9,905 nucleotides of DNA from Candidatus Jordarchaeia archaeon. Lineage in GTDB: Archaea > Asgardarchaeota > Jordiarchaeia > Jordiarchaeales > Freyrarchaeaceae. Under the pieces are notes generated by a model. The model was not told the DNA's origin, made no database searches, and was given only the letters and a program-made list of their open reading frames with translations. Below are positions 6,973-9,905 of the stretch, piece after piece (the first letter of the stretch is position 1; each line of letters opens with the position of its first letter). Where the stretch lies: NCBI GenBank assembly GCA_018383835.1, contig JAHAWR010000052.1, forward strand, positions 1 to 9,905, written 5' to 3'. The translations under genes and the position numbers were made by a program.

Positions 6973-7002
6973 TCTACCCGCCTCTCTGCATCCATATGCT
7001 AA

Positions 7003-7024
7003 ACTTTAAGTAAACTAATTAAAC
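7003..7024. promoter_or_regulatory. AT-rich divergent promoter region of fwdD (minus) and queE (plus)
   Basis: The 104 bases between the two starts contain an A/T-rich core with TATA-like boxes usable in both directions: minus-strand TTTACTTAAAG (7014-7004) about 30-40 bases before the fwdD TTG, and plus-strand CTAATTAAAC (7015-7024) upstream of the queE leader. This is pattern only; no operator repeat is visible. Confidence 0.35.
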
Positions 7025-7060
7025 CTTTTTACATCTCACTTATGAGTGCAGGCGGTTATG

Positions 7061-7069
7061 AGGAGGTGA
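7061..7069 (+). promoter_or_regulatory. Strong Shine-Dalgarno site of queE
   Basis: AGGAGGTGA is a near-perfect SD. It precedes GTG at 7071 and GTG at 7077, which are in the same frame, the frame that continues into ISELFSSYQ. The site shows that queE translation begins well upstream of the frame interruptions, rather than at an internal codon after them. Confidence 0.75.
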
Positions 7070-7076
7070 CGTGGTT

Positions 7077-7926
7077 GTGAAGGGATGGATAAGTGAACTC
7101 TTCTCCTCCTACCAGTCTTCCAGTTAGGAAGGGTAAGGGTGAGGGCGGAAGTGTGAGAGGCTCAAATTATGGGCGGCGGTCGATATAGGCTTCAACGCCG
7201 TCGAATCATCCGCTTCTCAGGTTGTAACATTGGACTTGGAGCTTTTGGAAGGAAAGGGTGTGGGTGGTGCGACTCGTACACCAGCGCAAAACCCCCCACG
7301 CAATAACACCTAACCCAGCCTACCTGAAAGTAATAACACCAGCCGGCGAAGTTCTTCGTTTCAGAAATCCTGTCGAGCCAAGCTTCCTAGTCGAATGGTC
7401 CCACAGGCTTTACTCGTCGGACAATTATTCCATATCCCTGACAGGCGGGGAACCTTTATTTCAGCTAGGACTTCTGGTTTCGACAGCGGAAGAACTTAAG
7501 AGTGAAGGCTTCAAGCTATATTTGGAAACAAATGGCTCAATGCCTGAGCATGCAGCTAAAGTCGCCCACCTACTAGACTACTGCTGTTGTGACATCAAGG
7601 ACGAATCAGCTAATGCCGCGGACGACTGGAGGAAACTAGTTGAACTAGAACTGGAAACAATACGTATACTTTCAGACAGCGGAGTGGCCATCTTCGCTAA
7701 GGTCGTGGTTACCTCGAACACCAAACTGGAAAATATTGAATGGTATTCGCGTGAACTTTCCAGGCTGGACTGCCCCATGTGCATTCAACCAGTAACCCCT
7801 AAGAATGGATACTATCCTCCAAGCTTCCAGCAACTCTGCGCCCTCACCGAATTAGCTGCACGCTACCTAGGGAGCGAAAATATCTCTATATCTATACAGG
7901 CCCATAAGTTCTTGGACATACTCTGA
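7077..7926 (+). CDS. queE: QueE, 7-carboxy-7-deazaguanine synthase, split by three predicted BHB mini-introns
   Basis: Radical SAM enzyme converting 6-carboxy-tetrahydropterin to 7-carboxy-7-deazaguanine on the path to archaeosine in tRNA. The DNA does not read through. Joining 7077-7115, 7138-7186, 7206-7273 and 7291-7926 gives one 263-residue protein. It holds ISELFSSYQGEGGS (5-18), GRRSIFIRFSGCN (25-37), cluster cysteines C36, C48 and C51 (GCGWCDTPHA), SLTGGEPLFQ, YLETNGS and CDIKDES. Unspliced, it stops at TAG 7125 or TAG 7186, or is out of frame after 7273. The start is GTG 7077 (or in-frame GTG 7071) behind AGGAGGTGA. The cysteine motif is C-x11-C-x2-C, longer than the usual C-x3-C-x2-C. 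Translation from an internal GTG at 7258 would lose the first cluster cysteine. DUF366 and queD follow. QueE identity is firm; splicing is inferred from structure plus restored motifs. Confidence 0.88.
7116..7137 (+). other. Predicted BHB mini-intron 1 in queE (22 nt, phase 0)
   Basis: Lies between codons 13 and 14 of the spliced frame, joining CAG to GGT to give SYQ|GEGG. Fold: central helix UACC (7110-7113) with GGUA (7132-7135); bulges AGU (7114-7116) and AGG (7136-7138), cut after the second base of each; inner stem CUUCC (7117-7121) with GGAAG (7127-7131) and a 5-base loop. The outer helix is imperfect. In-frame TAG 7125-7127 would end unspliced translation. Confidence 0.8.
7187..7205 (+). 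other. Predicted BHB mini-intron 2 in queE (19 nt, phase 1)
   Basis: Splits codon 30: T (7186) joins TC (7206-7207) to give Phe in GRRSIFIRFSGCN. Fold: central helix CGAU (7181-7184) with GUCG (7200-7203), three Watson-Crick pairs and one G-U; bulges AUA (7185-7187) and AAU (7204-7206), cut after the second base; inner stem GGC (7188-7190) with GCC (7197-7199) and a 6-base loop. An outer helix GCGG (7176-7179)/CCGC (7210-7213) is possible beyond an internal loop. Unspliced, TAG 7186-7188 is in frame. Confidence 0.8.
7274..7290 (+). other. Predicted BHB mini-intron 3 in queE (17 nt, phase 0)
   Basis: Lies between codons 52 and 53, joining GAC to ACC to give GCGWCD|TPHA. Fold: central helix UGCG (7268-7271) with CGCA (7285-7288); bulges ACU (7272-7274) and AAA (7289-7291), cut after the second base. 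A long outer helix pairs 7258-7267 with 7292-7301: nine of ten positions pair, one as G-U, with a single U-C mismatch. The intron is mostly a loop (C7275-G7284 only). Unspliced, the frame ends at TAA 7304-7306. Confidence 0.82.
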
Positions 7927-7947
7927 ACACCTAAGGAAGGATTCACA

Positions 7948-8571
7948 TTGAAGTTGAAAATATTAGAAAAAGAGCCACTAACAGTCGCCCTTCTTCCCTT
8001 CACTTATAAGATCACTTATACGGGCGAAGAAATAAAGCCTCTATGGTCCCTCAGAGCCCTCGGCCTACAGGGCGACTCCTTAGTGATCTTTAATGGCCCC
8101 CTTAGGGTTGAAGCCTCCGAGCTTGTAGACATGAAAGACTTTCTTAAAGGCGGAAAGGAGGGCCCAGTCATATGCGCCGATGAAGCAGTAAGTATGGTTA
8201 TCGAGCACTTCGACCAACAGCCCCCCTCACTACGCCTCATGTATCATCGCCTCAGGATTCTCGCGTTCCTTTTCAGAGAGCTTGTCGAAGAAACTTGTGA
8301 TGTGAGGTTAACGCGCAAAGGTACAGACTTCTACTTTGAGGGAGGCAAGCTCAATGTAGGTGTCGCGACAGTCTCCCCTTCTTCAGGCAAAATCCACTTC
8401 GCCTTTAACATATCCTCTAAGGGTGCTCCTCCAGGCATTAAGATTGCATCTCTCTTGGACTTGGGCCTCAAAAAAGAGGACGTTGAGGCATTCACTGTCT
8501 CTCTTGCCAGACGATACAGGGCTGAAATTTTAGATATAGACAAAGATGTTGCGAAATCTAGAACTTTCTAA
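7948..8571 (+). CDS. DUF366 family protein
   Basis: 207 residues, recognised as the archaeal DUF366 family, whose biochemical role is unknown to me. Family-like segments: GDSLVIFNGPL (about 43-53), ELVDMKDF (58-65), the acidic CADEAVSMVIEHFD run (75-88), and GGKLNVGVATVSPSSGKIHF (131-150) leading into FNISSKGAPPG. No membrane segment, Cys cluster or signal peptide, so a soluble cytoplasmic protein. The TTG start (7948) has SD AAGGAAGG (7933-7940) and lies 21 bases after the queE stop; queD starts 16 bases after its own stop. Sitting between queE and queD, it is a good candidate for a part in 7-deazaguanine/archaeosine synthesis or its control, but this rests on position only. Confidence 0.75.
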   Translation: MKLKILEKEPLTVALLPFTYKITYTGEEIKPLWSLRALGLQGDSLVIFNGPLRVEASELVDMKDFLKGGKEGPVICADEAVSMVIEHFDQQPPSLRLMYHRLRILAFLFRELVEETCDVRLTRKGTDFYFEGGKLNVGVATVSPSSGKIHFAFNISSKGAPPGIKIASLLDLGLKKEDVEAFTVSLARRYRAEILDIDKDVAKSRTF

Positions 8572-8587
8572 AAATGGAGGTGCTAGG

Positions 8588-9049
8588 TTGCCATATAGGA
8601 TTACCGTCGAAAGGGCAGACCTTATTTTTTCAGCAGCCCACTTCTTGTTTTCACACGAAAAGTGCGCCCGCTTGCATGGCCACAACTATAAGGTGCGGGT
8701 GGAAGCCTCATCTACAATCTTGAGCGAAGATCAGATGGTAGTAGACTTTTTCACCATACGGAGTGCAGTAAAGTCGGTGTGTGAGCCATTGGATCATCGT
8801 GTATTGGTTCCAACCAAGACCGAGGAGTTAACATTTACGGAAGAAGGCGATGAAGTTCACATTTTCCTCAGCGACCGAAGATACGTTTTTCCAAGAAACG
8901 ACGTTGTTCTACTGCCCATAGAAGCTACAACAGCCGAGAAAATAGCGGAATACCTTTATCACCAGTTAAAGGGCATTTTACCCACTAACGTACACCTTAA
9001 GGTTTCCGTTGAAGAGGCAGAGGGCGCAACCGCAACATTCGAAGAATAA
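8588..9049 (+). CDS. queD: QueD, 6-carboxy-5,6,7,8-tetrahydropterin synthase
   Basis: 153 residues of the tunnelling-fold PTPS family; converts dihydroneopterin triphosphate to 6-carboxy-tetrahydropterin, the substrate of QueE. Zinc ligands are H18 (SAAHF) and H30/H32 (LHGHNY). C26 in CARLHGH gives the C-x3-HGH pattern of QueD rather than the Glu-based PTPS-III form. MVVDF (50-54), the catalytic LDHR (68-71) and PIEATTAE (110-117) follow as in the family. The start is TTG 8588 with SD GGAGGTG (8576-8582) at ideal spacing; an in-frame ATG at 8546 would overlap the DUF366 gene, add 14 unrelated residues and lack an SD. Last gene of the queE - DUF366 - queD unit. Its stop is one base from that of the convergent coiled-coil gene. 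Confidence 0.93.
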   Translation: MPYRITVERADLIFSAAHFLFSHEKCARLHGHNYKVRVEASSTILSEDQMVVDFFTIRSAVKSVCEPLDHRVLVPTKTEELTFTEEGDEVHIFLSDRRYVFPRNDVVLLPIEATTAEKIAEYLYHQLKGILPTNVHLKVSVEEAEGATATFEE

Positions 9050-9050
9050 A

Positions 9051-9890
9051 CTAGCTTTCATCCCCAAGAAAAGCGGCTCTCAACTCGTGTATGCTGACTT
9101 TTTCTCCCCTTCTAAACTTCTCTTTAGCCTCAGCTGCCTTTTTCTCCAAAATCCTCTTTCTCTCTTTCTCCTCTTCTTCCTTCTTCTTTTCAACTATCCT
9201 GAGATATCTTCTCCTGTAAATTTTTTCTTCATCAACCAATTTCTCTAACTCGTTCTCTTTTACAATTACTTTCTCAAAAAGATCCATATAATTCCTGTGC
9301 GCTTTGTCAGCCTCCCCCTTCACTTCGTTAAACTTCTCTTCTAACACCTTGATCTTTTCATCAAACTCTGCAACCTCTCCTCTTAATTCGTCAAGCCTCG
9401 CAAGAACATGCCCTCTTCTCTTCCTCAGATCTTCTAAGCACTTAACAGCTCTTTCATATGCTCTCCTCCTCTCCTCTGCCTCTAGCGCCTCCTCCTCAAG
9501 CCTAGCTATTTCAGCAACAATTTTTTTCTCCTCATCAAGAGAAAGCGGGGCAGTCTGAATCATCCACTCTAAACTCTCAATCCTACGTTTAACATCCTCA
9601 CCATTAAACCGTTCTCTGTTTATCTTTTTTATTTTCTCTACCGCTCTTGCGAGCTCATCTTTAACTTCTCTCAGCTCTTCTCTAAGCCTCCTCAACTCAT
9701 CAAGCTTTTCCCTTCTTTTCTCTCTAACTTCCTTTAGTGTCTGAATTACGGCTTTCACCTCGTTGTTCTTCTTGTCTCTGACCTCCTTGTATTTTTCGGC
9801 ATGCATTCTAAGCCTTCCGAGCTCCTCCTGCAAGTTAAGGCGTTTCTTCTCAAGCTCCGAAATCTTGGCTCTATAGAACTCTTCTTCCAA
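9051..9890 (-). CDS. Archaeal coiled-coil protein (COG1340-like)
   Basis: 279 residues, almost entirely heptad-rich, charged (Glu/Lys/Arg) helix with repeated breaks, ending in a globular-looking tail (KFRRGEKVSIHELRAAFLGDES). The middle segment RRIESLEWMIQTAPLSLDEE (102-121) and the following acidic helix resemble the conserved core of archaeal COG1340 coiled-coil proteins, which have no settled function. No membrane or signal segment; expected to be a cytoplasmic dimer or scaffold. The start is taken as TTG 9890-9888 with GGGTGG upstream. The frame remains open for the last 15 bases of the window, so an earlier start outside cannot be excluded. Convergent with queD. Confidence 0.75.
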   Translation of the reverse strand: MEEEFYRAKISELEKKRLNLQEELGRLRMHAEKYKEVRDKKNNEVKAVIQTLKEVREKRREKLDELRRLREELREVKDELARAVEKIKKINRERFNGEDVKRRIESLEWMIQTAPLSLDEEKKIVAEIARLEEEALEAEERRRAYERAVKCLEDLRKRRGHVLARLDELRGEVAEFDEKIKVLEEKFNEVKGEADKAHRNYMDLFEKVIVKENELEKLVDEEKIYRRRYLRIVEKKKEEEEKERKRILEKKAAEAKEKFRRGEKVSIHELRAAFLGDES

Positions 9891-9905
9891 GTAGATCCAC
9901 CCTGC

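Noticed and set aside
7232..7258. A fourth, in-frame 24-nt intron between the radical SAM cysteines
   Set aside because: I tested the possible cuts for a 4-bp helix with 3-nt bulges and found none, and the sequence keeps the frame; a longer loop is more likely.
7286..7299. A4C6 homopolymer as a simple sequencing frameshift or -1 ribosomal slippage in queE
   Set aside because: One extra base would also restore the frame, but it would give WCDSYTSARKTPHA instead of the family-like WCDTPHA. It would also leave unexplained the strong BHB fold there and the two other interruptions upstream. It remains the main alternative for this site alone.
7077..7306. queE as a decaying pseudogene
   Set aside because: The remaining coding sequence is intact, the SD and start are good, downstream genes are well kept, and all three interruptions coincide with BHB folds whose removal restores exact motifs.
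7258..7926. A short QueE starting at the internal GTG 7258
   Set aside because: It would read the cluster region in the wrong frame and lose all cluster cysteines, and has no suitably placed SD.
8546..8587. ATG 8546 start for queD
   Set aside because: It overlaps the DUF366 coding end, lacks an SD and adds unrelated residues; TTG 8588 has a near-perfect SD.

Overview
The window looks archaeal. Most likely it comes from a thermophilic or mesophilic member of the Thermoproteota/TACK group, although no marker here fixes the lineage. The evidence is a tungsten/molybdenum formylmethanofuran dehydrogenase-like operon, an archaeosine-precursor gene cluster, TATA-type promoter elements, frequent TTG/GTG starts behind strong Shine-Dalgarno (SD) sites, very tight gene packing, and what appear to be bulge-helix-bulge (BHB) introns inside an mRNA.

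Layout. (1) 1-516, minus: the 5' two thirds of folD, running off the left edge and divergent from (2) a plus-strand set: a NodB-type polysaccharide deacetylase (665-1501), a gamma-class carbonic anhydrase (1552-2079) and a small unrecognised membrane protein (2105-2659). (3) 2199-3294: a perfect direct duplication of 541 bp. It leaves a 5'-truncated second copy of the membrane gene and a detached 3' scrap of fwdB. The 14-bp joint is templated from the opposite strand. (4) 6972-3211, minus: a four-gene operon fwdD - fwdA - polyferredoxin-like Fe-S protein - fwdB. There is no fwdC in the window, and FwdA has Asn where the family has its metal-binding/catalytic Asp. (5) 7077-9049, plus: queE - DUF366 family gene - queD, which should supply 7-carboxy-7-deazaguanine for archaeosine in tRNA. 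(6) 9890-9051, minus: a long coiled-coil protein, convergent with queD with one base between the stop codons.

The most exciting part is queE. Read directly, its first ~230 bases are broken by stops and frame changes. Removing three tiny segments of 22, 19 and 17 nt (7116-7137, 7187-7205, 7274-7290) gives one continuous 263-residue QueE with textbook motifs (SYQGEGGS, GRRSIFIRFSGCN, GCGWCDTPHA). Each segment is bounded by a BHB fold: a 4-bp central helix, two 3-nt bulges, and cuts after the second bulge base. This is the substrate of the archaeal tRNA splicing endonuclease. I infer three mini-introns in a protein-coding mRNA, all in the part of the gene encoding the active site. That would tie production of a tRNA modification precursor to the tRNA splicing machinery.

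The window has no tRNA, rRNA, CRISPR array or insertion sequence that I can recognise. The only gene-free stretch above about 100 bases is 517-664, which holds the folD/deacetylase divergent promoters; 6973-7076 is the fwdD/queE divergent promoter region.
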